A DNA stretch of 39,686 nucleotides from an uncultured Oscillospiraceae bacterium (GTDB lineage: Bacteria > Bacillota > Clostridia > Oscillospirales > Acutalibacteraceae): NCBI GenBank assembly GCA_900540535.1, contig UQGM01000022.1, forward strand, positions 1-39,686, written 5' to 3'. The notes beneath the pieces were generated by a model. It was not told where the DNA came from, did no database searches, and saw only the letters and a list, made by a program, of their open reading frames with translations. This document shows, piece by piece, positions 15,567 through 24,230 of the stretch (positions are counted from its first letter, which is position 1; every line of letters begins with the position of its first letter). Made by a program: the position numbers and the translations under genes.

Positions 15567-15606
15567 AGCAGTTTATCGCACTTGCGGTAAACTGCTTTAA
15601 TTTTTA
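15567..15606 (+). terminator. Terminator after cotJC
   Basis: AGCAGTTTA-T-CGC pairs with GCG-G-TAAACTGCT (13 bp with one T-G) around a 4-nt loop (15567-15596), followed by TTTAATTTTT. It ends the cotJ operon. Confidence 0.85.
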
Positions 15607-15654
15607 AGCCTCTCATTCAAATATTAAATTTTACAATAAAAATAAAGTTTTCCA

Positions 15655-15682
15655 TTGGATTTTATTGATAATATGATAAAAT
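15655..15682 (+). promoter_or_regulatory. Candidate sigma-A promoter of the GH95-type gene
   Basis: TTGGAT (15655-15660), a 16-bp spacer and TAAAAT (15677-15682) preceded by TG one base upstream (extended minus-10). It stands 18 bp before the start codon at 15700, which leaves only a very short leader. Confidence 0.45.
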
Positions 15683-15699
15683 AAATCGAGGTGATTGCT

Positions 15700-18375
15700 A
15701 TGAATACAAAACTCAAAAAAATTTTTTGTTCACTGCTGTCGGCATCGCTGCTTATTCCCCTTGCGGCCTGTTCAACAGAAAAAGCGGATGTAAGCGATAT
15801 TTTTGACAGCAAAGAAAAGATTTCCTACTGCACTACTTTTAAAGAGCTTTCGGAAAACAGAAAGAACAGCACGTCATCATGGCGTCAGGGAATGATTTCC
15901 GGAAACGGCTTACAGGGAGTAATTACAAGCGGCTCTCCCTACAATGATTCACTTATTTTTCAGAATATGCATTTTATAATGCCCAATAAAAATGTACGCT
16001 ACTGTCCCGATACAGCCGATGAGCTCGAAACGGTAAAACAGAGCATAGTCAAAGGCGAGGACATTGTGGATGATGCCAGCTATGACGATGTATATTATTT
16101 TCATCCAGGCGGTGCGCTGAGAATCAAGCAGGACAAAAAGAGCTATTCTGACTACGTAAGATACACCGACTATGAAACAGCTCAGGTTGGCGTAAGATAT
16201 ACCGACAAACTGGGAACCTGGGAGAGAACTACATTCACCTCTCAGGAAGACAATGTTACAATTACGAAAATAGGAAAATCGTCACAGGACGAGAAAGTAA
16301 ACCTAATTCTTTCCATTGACGACATTTCCGCCTTTGCAAATTATGGCGACGGAAACGAAAAGGATATACTCTACAAAAAAATCGTTTCAGATAACTGCGA
16401 CACAATAAGCTATATCGCTCACTATCCAAATTATGAAAACAGTGAGCTTAAAAACGGCGGATACGCTACCCTTACATATGTAATCTGCGAAAACGGAACA
16501 AAGGAAAAAATCAGTGGCAAAGAGACCGATGACGACCAGTATGCGGCACAGGATAACCCCCAAATTAAAATCACAGATGCCGACAGCGTTTATCTTATAA
16601 CTGTTTCCGACCGCACTTATGATATGGGCGCCTTCGATGAATTTAAAAATGCATCGGAATATGAGCTTCTCAAAAGCCTTACTGAAAAAACTGAAAGCGT
16701 AGCTGAAAAATACACTCATGACGGTGTTTTCAGATATGATGAAGCACTTAAGGCGCATACAGATATATTCACTCCTCAGTTTAACGCTGTCACCCTTTCC
16801 CTCAGCAGCGGTGAAAGCGATTTGTCAAACGAGGCTCTCATCAAAAACCAAAAGGGAGAAAAATCCATTGACAGCTCCCTTGCACAGAGAGCTTATTACT
16901 CCGGACGATATGCATATCTTTGCTGTTCCGGATATTCCACAAGCCGCCTTTACGGAATGTGGATAGGAGAATGGAATGCAAGCTGGGGAAGCAAATACAC
17001 AATGGATGCAAACGTAAACCTCCAGACTTCATCCATGAACACCGGAAATATAGCCTCCTCACCTATCGGATATACATATTTCATCCTCCGTCAAGTGCCT
17101 GACTGGGAAGAAAACGCCATGGCTACTCACGGATACACCGACGCCTTACAGGCTCCCGTAAATACCGACGGCGACAAGGCTGTTATAACCGAAACCTGTT
17201 ATCCATATCCTTTCAGATACTGGAATGCAGGCACAAGCTGGATGCTTCAGCCTCTTTACGAAACCCTTCAGTGCTACGGTGATATTAAGATTCCCTTAAG
17301 CGATGAATTTGACCTTGAAAAGCTTAAATCCGTACTTTCTGTAACTGCTGAGGATCTGACAGATGAAGATATTGCAAAAATAAGAGACAAAGGATATTTG
17401 GAGCTCGAAAAAGACATTCTGCTTCCTCTTCTCACAAAAGCCGCAAATTACTGGGCTCAGATGCTTACTCCCGAATATTACACAGACGCCAACGGCAATA
17501 TTCACTACGAAAAGGGCAAAACATCCCTTAACAGCGGCGAAACCTACTGTATTCTTCCAAGCTATTCGCCCGAAAACAATCCCTCAAACTATCCGAGTCC
17601 ATCCGATGCAAACACGGCTATTGATATTGCCGCCTGCCGCAGCAATTTTGAAATGCTCATATCCGTCATGAAGGACATCGACCCAAATGCTGACACCAGC
17701 CGCTGGCAGTCCCTTATGGATAAGCTGCCCCCCTATCTCTGCGATGAAACAGGCGCACTTAAGGAATGGGCATGCAATCAGTTTGAAGAAAACAACGAAC
17801 ACCGTCATTTAAGCCATCTTTACTGCGTATGGCCTTTGTTTGAAACTCAGGATAATCCGGAACTTACAGCTGCCTGTATACATGCAATAGAAAACCGTGA
17901 AAGTGAAAACGAAGCAAGCCACGCCCTTGTTCACCGCTCACTTATAGCCGCAAGGCTCAAAGACCGTGGAAGCCTTACGGACGCTTTGCTTTCACTTATG
18001 AATCACAAAATATACTATAATTCCCTTATGACAAACCACGACTATGACCGTGGAAGCTGCTACTGCACTGACTTTGCAATAGGTTATCTGGGAATTATAA
18101 ACGAAAGCCTTGTATATTCAAATACAGGCGAAATTGAAGTACTCCCAGCCTTGCCTGAAAGCGGATTTGAAAAAGGCACCATAACCGGAATCAAGGCACG
18201 CACAAGAGCCACTGTTTCATCTCTCCAATGGGATACTCAGGCTAAAACTGCTCAGGTGACTGTAAAATCCGACATTGAACAAACCATTGAAATTACATGC
18301 GGACTTTCAGATGAAACTAAGACACTTTCCTTTAAAGCAGGAGAAAGTAAAACGGTAGAATTTACGCTTAAATAA
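15700..18375 (+). CDS. Lipoprotein glycoside hydrolase of the GH95 (alpha-L-fucosidase/galactosidase) type
   Basis: An 891-aa secreted lipoprotein: signal peptide with lipobox LAAC (Cys24). An N-terminal beta-sandwich (SWRQGMISGNGLQGVI, about 50-290) is followed by an (alpha/alpha)6 barrel with GH95 marks: YYSGRYAYLCCSG, GMWIGEWNASWGSKYTMDAN then VNLQTS (the Asn-x-Asn pair), KEW (candidate acid), NEHRHLSHLYCVWP, and DFAIGYLGI where the family has DGNFG. The C-terminus IEVLPALPESG is typical. GH95 enzymes cleave terminal alpha-1,2-fucose or alpha-galactose from host or plant glycans outside the cell. No transporter is adjacent. The start was placed at 15700 because GAGGTGATTGCT precedes it. 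Sequence is divergent (DFAIG for DGNFG), so substrate is uncertain. Confidence 0.82.
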   Translation: MNTKLKKIFCSLLSASLLIPLAACSTEKADVSDIFDSKEKISYCTTFKELSENRKNSTSSWRQGMISGNGLQGVITSGSPYNDSLIFQNMHFIMPNKNVRYCPDTADELETVKQSIVKGEDIVDDASYDDVYYFHPGGALRIKQDKKSYSDYVRYTDYETAQVGVRYTDKLGTWERTTFTSQEDNVTITKIGKSSQDEKVNLILSIDDISAFANYGDGNEKDILYKKIVSDNCDTISYIAHYPNYENSELKNGGYATLTYVICENGTKEKISGKETDDDQYAAQDNPQIKITDADSVYLITVSDRTYDMGAFDEFKNASEYELLKSLTEKTESVAEKYTHDGVFRYDEALKAHTDIFTPQFNAVTLSLSSGESDLSNEALIKNQKGEKSIDSSLAQRAYYSGRYAYLCCSGYSTSRLYGMWIGEWNASWGSKYTMDANVNLQTSSMNTGNIASSPIGYTYFILRQVPDWEENAMATHGYTDALQAPVNTDGDKAVITETCYPYPFRYWNAGTSWMLQPLYETLQCYGDIKIPLSDEFDLEKLKSVLSVTAEDLTDEDIAKIRDKGYLELEKDILLPLLTKAANYWAQMLTPEYYTDANGNIHYEKGKTSLNSGETYCILPSYSPENNPSNYPSPSDANTAIDIAACRSNFEMLISVMKDIDPNADTSRWQSLMDKLPPYLCDETGALKEWACNQFEENNEHRHLSHLYCVWPLFETQDNPELTAACIHAIENRESENEASHALVHRSLIAARLKDRGSLTDALLSLMNHKIYYNSLMTNHDYDRGSCYCTDFAIGYLGIINESLVYSNTGEIEVLPALPESGFEKGTITGIKARTRATVSSLQWDTQAKTAQVTVKSDIEQTIEITCGLSDETKTLSFKAGESKTVEFTLK

Positions 18376-18396
18376 ATTTAATATTTTCATATTCCA

Positions 18397-18430
18397 TAAG
18401 CTGCCTTTTACAGGCAGCTTATTTGTTTTT
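18397..18430 (+). terminator. Terminator after the GH95-type gene
   Basis: AAGCTGCC / GGCAGCTT form an 8-bp stem around a 7-nt loop, followed by ATTTGTTTTT. It separates the GH95-type gene from the membrane GH18 gene. Confidence 0.8.
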
Positions 18431-18476
18431 AAAAAATAAATCATAGAAAATTGCGAATACAGAATTACTGCGCCTA

Positions 18477-18533
18477 TTTTTGTAAACGAATTTACAAAAA
18501 ATTATTGTAAGTTAATTACATTTGTGATACACT
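18477..18533 (+). promoter_or_regulatory. Promoter with two TGTAA/TTACA palindromes upstream of the GH18 gene
   Basis: A sigma-A promoter TTGTAA (18505-18510), 17-bp spacer, TACACT (18528-18533) with extended TGA. Two palindromes of one type surround the minus-35. Site 1 has TGTAA-N6-TTACA at 18481-18496, extended by flanking T and A runs to 10-bp arms (18477-18500). Site 2 has TGTAA-N5-TTACA at 18506-18520 and covers the minus-35. The pattern agrees with the variable-spacer cre sites reported for CcpA in clostridia, and site 1 also contains the central CG of a classic cre. Repression at site 2 would block polymerase. Operator identity is inference. Confidence 0.55.
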
Positions 18534-18571
18534 ATCCCCATTAACAATATATACATAAAAGGGTGATTGAT

Positions 18572-20563
18572 TTGAGCTTTTTTAGCCGTATTGTCAACAA
18601 GTTCTGTTCAAAAACAGGAGCTTATGTTTTTTATGTAATCTCCGCTCTGGCATTTGCTTTTTTGAGCAGTGCCACTTGGACTTATTCATTTATAGCTGAC
18701 CTTTATCCTTTAGGGGCAAAATTTGTTCCCACTGTTTTAATTGCATGCGTCCTGTCAATGGCGGCGGCTGTATCTTACATTCTTGCCCTTACATTTGATA
18801 AGGGAAAACACGATAAATTTTTCCCCATATTCAATATTATATATATGATTTTTGCAGTCTTGTCTGTAATCCTTTTCATATATACGGCAGTGCTTGTTTT
18901 CAGCATGGATAAAGGACTTTCCGCTGAAAACTTCAAAAGAGGATTTGAGGCAATTGCCGGTAAACTCCCGTGGGTTGGTCTGGCTGCGGCACTTCCCCTC
19001 GGTCTGTTTTTCGCAAGTGAACCCAAAAAGGCTGCAAAAGCTATTATTGCAGCTGTGCTGATTATCGCACTGGTTGCTGTTCCCACAATTTTTGTTTCAA
19101 ACAGCGCTGATAAATGGGACGGCGATTCTCTTCCGGCAATTACCCTTAAATCAGAAAATCTCCTTGAGGGCGGCAGTATCCTTTACGAAAGCCTTAAAGA
19201 TGGAGAAAAAGCTGATGCAAAAAATATACTCGAAGAAGGCAATGCCTGCTGGACTCCTCAGGATCCTAACCGCTCACCTGCCGAGGGCAGTGAGGATGCA
19301 AACAACAGCTATGTTGAGATTAAACTTAAAGAAACTTCCACTTTCAACACTGCAATAATCGAAGAGACAGGAAATCAGGTGCAGTATTTCCGTTTACAGG
19401 CAGAAGTTAATGGTGAATGGATTACCATTTACGAAAGCGAAAAAATTCAGACCAGCCGTCTTTGCTCCTTTGACAGTGTTACAACGGACAAAATCCGTCT
19501 GTCAATAGACCAGTTCAGAAGCAGCGAAACTCCTGCAAAAATAAGATCAATCCGTCTTTACAATGAACCGAAAGTCAACGTAGACAATTTTGAAGTAACC
19601 GCATATCAGCGTCTTGACGATGATGCACCTACCGAGATACTTGCAAAGGGCGAAGAATATGTAAATAACTATGCACGTTATTATGAGGTTTACAGTACAA
19701 TCATCGTCTTTGCGGCAGTACACTGGAACGAAAACGGTCAGATGGGCTTTGGCGAAGGCGGAGAAGAAAAATTCGCTCAGGAGCTTAATGCACTTAAAGA
19801 GATTATCTCACACCGTTCAAACAAAGATCATCAGGTAAAAATCATTGTCACTGCCCTTGCCGACGGCACATGGGGCGAAGGTCATAACGGCGTAAACGGA
19901 TACATGGCTCAGTACTGGGAGTCAGTTGCCGACCAAATTATTGCTTTTGCCGATAAATACGATCTTGACGGCGTTGACATCGACTGGGAATATCCGCAGA
20001 ATTCAAAGGACTGGAAATTATTCGATAATTTCATAGCACGCCTTGACGATGGTATGAAAAAAGTAAATCCTGATGCAATACTTTCAGGAGCTCTTTCCGC
20101 AGGAAGCCTTGGTATGTCAGAAGAAACACTTAAAAGATTTGACCAGATTCAGTTTATGGCATATGACGGCAACGATATGGACGGATACCAAAGTTCTCTC
20201 CAACAGGCACAGGAAGGTCTTCAGGACTTTATCGACAACGGTGCGAATATAAGCAAAATAAATATCGGCATTGCAGCCTATGGACGTCCCGTTAACGGCT
20301 CGCCTTACTGGGCATCCTGGCGCACTTTGGAAGAAGCCACATACTGGAACAACAAATATCATACCGTACATGATGCCGGTCAGGTTTACGAGGGCACATT
20401 CTGCTCCCCTGCCCTTGCCGGAGATAAAACCGCATATGCCCTTTTCAGCGGTGCAGGCGGAGTTATGGTATTCCGTGTAGCCTGTGATAAAACCATGGAT
20501 GACCCGAACAGTATTGCAGTGGGTATTGAAAACGCACTTAAAAGATACACTGTTAACTGGTAA
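18572..20563 (+). CDS. Polytopic membrane protein with F5/8C and GH18 domains
   Basis: A 663-aa protein. Five hydrophobic segments (about 16-38, 50-73, 85-112, 133-148, 157-176) anchor it. Residues about 190-335 look like an F5/8 type C (discoidin-like) carbohydrate-binding domain (TFNTAIIEETGNQVQYFRLQ; KIRLSIDQF). Residues about 345-663 are a GH18 TIM barrel with the catalytic DxxDxDxE motif DGVDIDWE at 466-473 (acid Glu473), plus QFMAYDGND and the GVMVFRVACD end strand. GH18 enzymes cut beta-1,4-GlcNAc polymers such as chitin, peptidoglycan or N-glycans. The anchored layout places the active site outside the membrane. TTG at 18572 fits AAGGGTGA spacing best; GTG at 18563 is the alternative. 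An endo-GlcNAc-ase or cell-wall role is inferred. Confidence 0.82.
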   Translation: MSFFSRIVNKFCSKTGAYVFYVISALAFAFLSSATWTYSFIADLYPLGAKFVPTVLIACVLSMAAAVSYILALTFDKGKHDKFFPIFNIIYMIFAVLSVILFIYTAVLVFSMDKGLSAENFKRGFEAIAGKLPWVGLAAALPLGLFFASEPKKAAKAIIAAVLIIALVAVPTIFVSNSADKWDGDSLPAITLKSENLLEGGSILYESLKDGEKADAKNILEEGNACWTPQDPNRSPAEGSEDANNSYVEIKLKETSTFNTAIIEETGNQVQYFRLQAEVNGEWITIYESEKIQTSRLCSFDSVTTDKIRLSIDQFRSSETPAKIRSIRLYNEPKVNVDNFEVTAYQRLDDDAPTEILAKGEEYVNNYARYYEVYSTIIVFAAVHWNENGQMGFGEGGEEKFAQELNALKEIISHRSNKDHQVKIIVTALADGTWGEGHNGVNGYMAQYWESVADQIIAFADKYDLDGVDIDWEYPQNSKDWKLFDNFIARLDDGMKKVNPDAILSGALSAGSLGMSEETLKRFDQIQFMAYDGNDMDGYQSSLQQAQEGLQDFIDNGANISKINIGIAAYGRPVNGSPYWASWRTLEEATYWNNKYHTVHDAGQVYEGTFCSPALAGDKTAYALFSGAGGVMVFRVACDKTMDDPNSIAVGIENALKRYTVNW

Positions 20564-20592
20564 CACAAGTTATAATTTAATAAACACAAACA

Positions 20593-20633
20593 AAAACTCC
20601 CTGCTTTAACTAAAAGTTAAAACAGGGAGTTTT
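20593..20633. terminator. Bidirectional terminator between GH18 and lipid kinase genes
   Basis: AAACTCCCTG and CAGGGAGTTT arms, extended by TTTAAC/GTTAAA, form a long stem with A-run on the left and T-run on the right. It serves the plus-strand GH18 gene and the converging minus-strand lipid kinase gene. Confidence 0.85.
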
Positions 20634-20638
20634 AATTT

Positions 20639-21547
20639 TTATATGGAACCAAACAGAGAATGTGCAGGAGAACAAATTGAAATTGCTCTGTGCAGATTTT
20701 CTACTGAAGCTGTTGTAAAATCTCCGCCGTATTCTCCGTCTACCAGCCAGCCAACAGGTCTGTCTGAGGTAAATTTCACTTTATCTGTTTTTATGAGAAT
20801 TACCCTTTTTCCGTCATATTCACGTTTTTGCAGCTTTCGTATCATTATGGGAATCTGCGTAACTCTGTCTATACTGCTTACAAGCACTATCTCAAAAAGC
20901 CCATCGTCAAGCCAAAAATCATTTTCATCGAGCCTGAATATTCCTCCGACAGATATTGTATTAACCACTGCGCCAAAAATATAATCGCCCTCAATAATTC
21001 CGCCGTTGCATTCTATTTTCATATGTACAGGCTTAATATCGCTTACATTCTTTATTCCCGAAAGAATATAAGCCAGATGTCCGATTTCATTTTTTATACT
21101 TTGCTTTGTGCTGTAAGACGCTTTTGCACCAAAGCCGAAGGATGCAGCACAGAAAAAGCTTCTTCCGTTGATTACTCCAACATCAACGGGATGAAATGAT
21201 TCTCGCTTTATAAGAGCTATTATCTGAGATATACTTCCGTCAATACCTAAAGTTTTGGCAGAATCGTTTGTTGTTCCGTTTGGAAAATATATTAAAGATA
21301 CATCAGGCTCCGGCATTACGCCGTTTATAACCTCGTTTAAGGTTCCGTCGCCGCCGCAGCTTAAAATATAATCGTATTCTTTGTGATGATTCTTTGCTAT
21401 GGAAATGGCATCTCCTTTTCCGCCTGTCTCCATAACATCAACATCAAACCCGAATACAGATATCTGTGTAGCTAACGACTGCGCCTTGATTCTCTTATTA
21501 TTTTTGCCTGAACGTGGATTTGATATTATAAGAATTCTTTTGTTCAT
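20639..21547 (-). CDS. Diacylglycerol/lipid kinase family protein (YegS/DgkB type)
   Basis: A 302-aa cytoplasmic protein. It has the NAD-kinase-like lipid kinase fold: N-terminal ILIISNPRSGKNN (phosphate loop), YILSCGGDGTLNEVINGV (GGDGT nucleotide motif, about 62-79), FPNGTTNDSAKTLGI (substrate/ATP loop), VDVGVINGRSFFCAASFGFG and a C-terminal DGEYGG. Members phosphorylate diacylglycerol or related lipids and help recycle membrane lipids. The family length is about 300 aa, so it is complete. GAGGAAATGAC precedes the ATG. It is transcribed alone, toward the shared terminator at 20593-20633. Confidence 0.9.
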   Translation of the reverse strand: MNKRILIISNPRSGKNNKRIKAQSLATQISVFGFDVDVMETGGKGDAISIAKNHHKEYDYILSCGGDGTLNEVINGVMPEPDVSLIYFPNGTTNDSAKTLGIDGSISQIIALIKRESFHPVDVGVINGRSFFCAASFGFGAKASYSTKQSIKNEIGHLAYILSGIKNVSDIKPVHMKIECNGGIIEGDYIFGAVVNTISVGGIFRLDENDFWLDDGLFEIVLVSSIDRVTQIPIMIRKLQKREYDGKRVILIKTDKVKFTSDRPVGWLVDGEYGGDFTTASVENLHRAISICSPAHSLFGSI

Positions 21548-21844
21548 GTCATTTCCTCAAATTATTTGCAGTTTGTTGATTTCACAATTGGCAATAACGT
21601 ATTTGGACTCTTTATTCTCAGTTTTTTCGCCTCCTTTTAAACAAAAAGCCCTTGTTTAATACCTGCAAATACTTCCCGCATGATATTAAACTATATTTAA
21701 TAATATGGCTATATTTATTTTATGTCAATACTATTTGATAAAGCACTTAAAAATACGTTAATTGTTGCCAAAGTTACAGCGAATAATTTGTGGAATTTAA
21801 TTGTTTGCTTTTACAAAGAATTTTTTATATTTATAAAAAATTAA
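21548..21844. other. A+T-rich intergenic stretch, no gene seen
   Basis: This 297-bp stretch holds the promoter region of the lipid kinase gene (minus strand) and the 3' side of the TetR gene. I see no convincing open frame with a ribosome binding site and no strong hairpin with a T-run. The lipid kinase promoter could not be assigned with confidence. Confidence 0.4.
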
Positions 21845-22480
21845 CTATCTACAAAAGTAATCGGTCAGCATATCGCAAAACTCGTCGAGACGCTCTTTTT
21901 CTCCCGGATTCATACTTGGAGAGTCAGCGGGAGTATTTGCCATTTTCTGCATGAGACCTAAAAGAGAGTCGTAGGAATTATAATAAAGCCGCTCAGCCCG
22001 CTCCTCTCCGCATGTTACAGTTCCGTCTTTCATGCCCTTTAAAATTGCCTTTGCAAGAGGAGTTGTTCCTTTATAAAAATCAGAGGGCAGATCGTTTCGT
22101 ATCAGATGAATCATATTGTTTCGGCTCAGATACGCCTCCGCCTCCTGAATAAACAAAAGCTCTTTTCTTGCGACAAAATACTGGTCGGCATATGCCTTTA
22201 AAACAAGGCGGATCTGTTCAGTTCCAGGAAGTGAGTCGTGCTGAGTACGTGCATAGACCTTTTTGGATTTTTCAACACTCTGTGCCCAAAACAAAAGTGC
22301 TGCTTCAAGGACTAAATCTGCCTTTGTATTAAAATAACGGTATACGGATCTTTCAGTTATACCGCCCTGTTTTGCTATGTCAGATACTTTTGTATTTTCA
22401 ATTCCGTTAACGGAAAAACATTTTAGTGCAGCTTCTACTACTCTCTCTTTATTTTGCTTGCGTACATCTTCAAGAGACAA
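21845..22480 (-). CDS. TetR/AcrR family transcriptional regulator
   Basis: A 211-aa protein with a typical TetR N-terminal DNA-binding domain: ERVVEAALKCFSVNGIENTK then VSDIAKQGGITERSVYRYFNTKADL (helix-turn-helix about 30-50). The C-terminal ligand domain is all-helical with no recognised signature. TTG at 22480 is the preferred start because AAAGGAGG lies 8 nt before it; TTG at 22486 is too close. It is the last minus-strand gene beside the reductase/transporter cluster but is separated from it by a terminator (22572-22609). It is a candidate regulator of that cluster, whose first gene is preceded by a perfect palindrome. Confidence 0.88.
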   Translation of the reverse strand: MSLEDVRKQNKERVVEAALKCFSVNGIENTKVSDIAKQGGITERSVYRYFNTKADLVLEAALLFWAQSVEKSKKVYARTQHDSLPGTEQIRLVLKAYADQYFVARKELLFIQEAEAYLSRNNMIHLIRNDLPSDFYKGTTPLAKAILKGMKDGTVTCGEERAERLYYNSYDSLLGLMQKMANTPADSPSMNPGEKERLDEFCDMLTDYFCR

Positions 22481-22571
22481 TTGCAAAACCTCCTTTAAAT
22501 CATTTGCCTATTACAAGCTCAGAACAATAAAGCTATTTTAACGTTATACCTTAAAAATTTCAACATATATC

Positions 22572-22609
22572 AAAAATACCGCTGTACAAAAATTCATGGT
22601 ACGGCGGTA
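22572..22609 (-). terminator. Terminator at the end of the reductase/transporter cluster
   Basis: On the minus strand TACCGCCGTAC pairs with GTACAGCGGTA (11 positions, one mismatch) around an 11-nt loop and is followed by five T (22576-22572). It lies 27 bp after the stop of the last ABC ATPase and so closes the 12-gene unit. Confidence 0.75.
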
Positions 22610-22635
22610 TGCTGTTATCATATAAAATCGGCTGC

Positions 22636-23250
22636 TTACTTTGTAATTTCCGTTAAATCTATCTGCCTTGTACAGATTTTATCAAGAAGTGGTCTATTAT
22701 GACTTACGGCTATAAGTCCAATATCACGCTTCTGAGTTTCTTCAATGAGGAAATTCCAGATCTGACTGCGGCTTATTGGGTCCATCATGGTGGTTATTTC
22801 ATCTGCCAAAATGAATTTTGTCCTCTCCCCCAATACTCTTGCTATACAAAAACGCTGCATCTCGCCTCCCGAAAGTTCCCCGGGAAAACGCTCCATCCAG
22901 CTTTTTTCAATTCCCAGTTTCTCCGCTATTCCCTCTTTAACATTATCTCCCTCGGCAATGGCATATTTCATGGGAAGTCTCGGATTCAGCGCAAGCTCCG
23001 GATTCTGCCATATAAGCTGAACGGGACAATAGCCTTTATAAGACGGCAAGGGCTTTGAATCCAAAAACACCTCGCCTTTTTCCGGTTTGAGATAGCCTGC
23101 AATTATTTTGCAAAGAGTTGTCTTTCCGAATCCGCTTGGTGCGAAAATCCCTACTCTTTCATTGGAGGAAAGCGAAAGGGAAAAATTATTTAAAATTTCA
23201 GCTCCGTCTTTCTTATAACGAAAGGTCACATCTTTAATTTCAAGCTTCAT
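22636..23250 (-). CDS. ABC importer ATPase 2 (NikE/DppF-like, short form)
   Basis: A 204-aa ATPase: Walker A GPSGFGKTT-type loop (APSGFGKTTLCKII, about 37-50), Q-loop LIWQNPELALNPR, signature LSGGEMQRFCIARVL, Walker B FILADEITTMMDPIS and His-loop AVSHNRPLL. It lacks the C-terminal oligopeptide-transporter extension with the CxxRC motif found in many DppF proteins; this short form is usual in NikE-like proteins. It pairs with the ATPase encoded just upstream (9 nt gap). AGGAG precedes the ATG. It powers uptake of the solute bound by the lipoprotein at 26082-27686. Confidence 0.85.
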   Translation of the reverse strand: MKLEIKDVTFRYKKDGAEILNNFSLSLSSNERVGIFAPSGFGKTTLCKIIAGYLKPEKGEVFLDSKPLPSYKGYCPVQLIWQNPELALNPRLPMKYAIAEGDNVKEGIAEKLGIEKSWMERFPGELSGGEMQRFCIARVLGERTKFILADEITTMMDPISRSQIWNFLIEETQKRDIGLIAVSHNRPLLDKICTRQIDLTEITK

Positions 23251-23259
23251 CTGTTTCTC

Positions 23260-24210
23260 CTAATCCCCGTAAATGCATCGGACAAATCCGTCCCGCACCT
23301 TACGGTAGGGGATTTTCTCTGAGCATTCATCGGTACATTTTTCGCATCTCGGCGCAAAGGGACATCCTGAAGACATATTTTCGGGACTCGGCTGAACGCC
23401 TCCGATATACTGAAATCCGTTTTGAGGAAGCGCACGCCACAGCGCCTTTGTGTAAGGATGTCTTAATGTTTCTTCACTTATGAAATCCGACGCCTTTGCC
23501 TGTTCGAGAGTTGTGCCTGCATAGAAAACCGCAATTTTATCGGCAGTTTCGAGAGCCAGCTCAAGGTCATGGGTTATTACAAGAACTGCCGCTCCGTTAT
23601 CGGCAAGTTCACGAAAATGACCCATTGCCCTTTTGGCAACCTTTAAATCAAGTCCCGGTGTAGGCTCATCGGCAATCACCAGCTTCGGCTCTCCTATAAG
23701 GGCAGTTGAAATCATTATTCTGCGGTTCATGCCGCCCGAAAGCTCAAAGGGATATAAATCCATAACCTTCTCTTTAAGCTCGTAGTTTCTGAAAATTCCC
23801 CTGAGCTTTTCTTTGAGGCTTTTATCCTTTTTGCCTTTGCATATCTGAGGTCCTATTTTCATAAGGGGATCAAGATACGAAAGGCTTTGGGGAACAAGAA
23901 CTATTTCGTTGCCACGAAGCTTCTCCGTTTTCTCCTTTGTAAGCTCTTCCCCAAAATAGGTTATCTTTCCCGAAACTTTGGCATTATAGGGAAGCATCCC
24001 TAAAACCGCATGGGCAAGAAGGCTTTTACCGGAACCGCTCGAACCCACTACGGCAACCATTTCTCCCCCATTGACAGTTATATCAAGGTCATTAATTACA
24101 TCGAGGGTGTATTTCTCTGTGCCCTTTTTATATCTGTCAAAGGATATCTTGAGATTTTCAATTTTAAGAACAGGTTCGCTCCTGTTTGCCGTCAGATTTT
24201 CTTTAATCAT
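23260..24210 (-). CDS. ABC importer ATPase 1 (NikD/DppD-like)
   Basis: A 316-aa ATPase: Walker A VGSSGSGKSLLAHAVLG, Q-loop LVPQSLSYLDPLMKIG, signature LSGGMNRRIMIST, Walker B LVIADEPTPGLDL and His-loop VITHDLELAL. The C-terminal oligopeptide/nickel transporter domain is present, with HPYTKALWRALP and a cysteine set (SGCPFAPRCEKC, then CSEKIP) that in this family can hold an Fe-S or zinc site. Start choice is weak: ATG at 24210 is preferred, with ATG 24216 and GTG 24219 also possible. It follows the second permease gene after a short gap. Confidence 0.86.
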   Translation of the reverse strand: MIKENLTANRSEPVLKIENLKISFDRYKKGTEKYTLDVINDLDITVNGGEMVAVVGSSGSGKSLLAHAVLGMLPYNAKVSGKITYFGEELTKEKTEKLRGNEIVLVPQSLSYLDPLMKIGPQICKGKKDKSLKEKLRGIFRNYELKEKVMDLYPFELSGGMNRRIMISTALIGEPKLVIADEPTPGLDLKVAKRAMGHFRELADNGAAVLVITHDLELALETADKIAVFYAGTTLEQAKASDFISEETLRHPYTKALWRALPQNGFQYIGGVQPSPENMSSGCPFAPRCEKCTDECSEKIPYRKVRDGFVRCIYGD

Positions 24211-24230
24211 AAACATCACTTAACTAAAAT

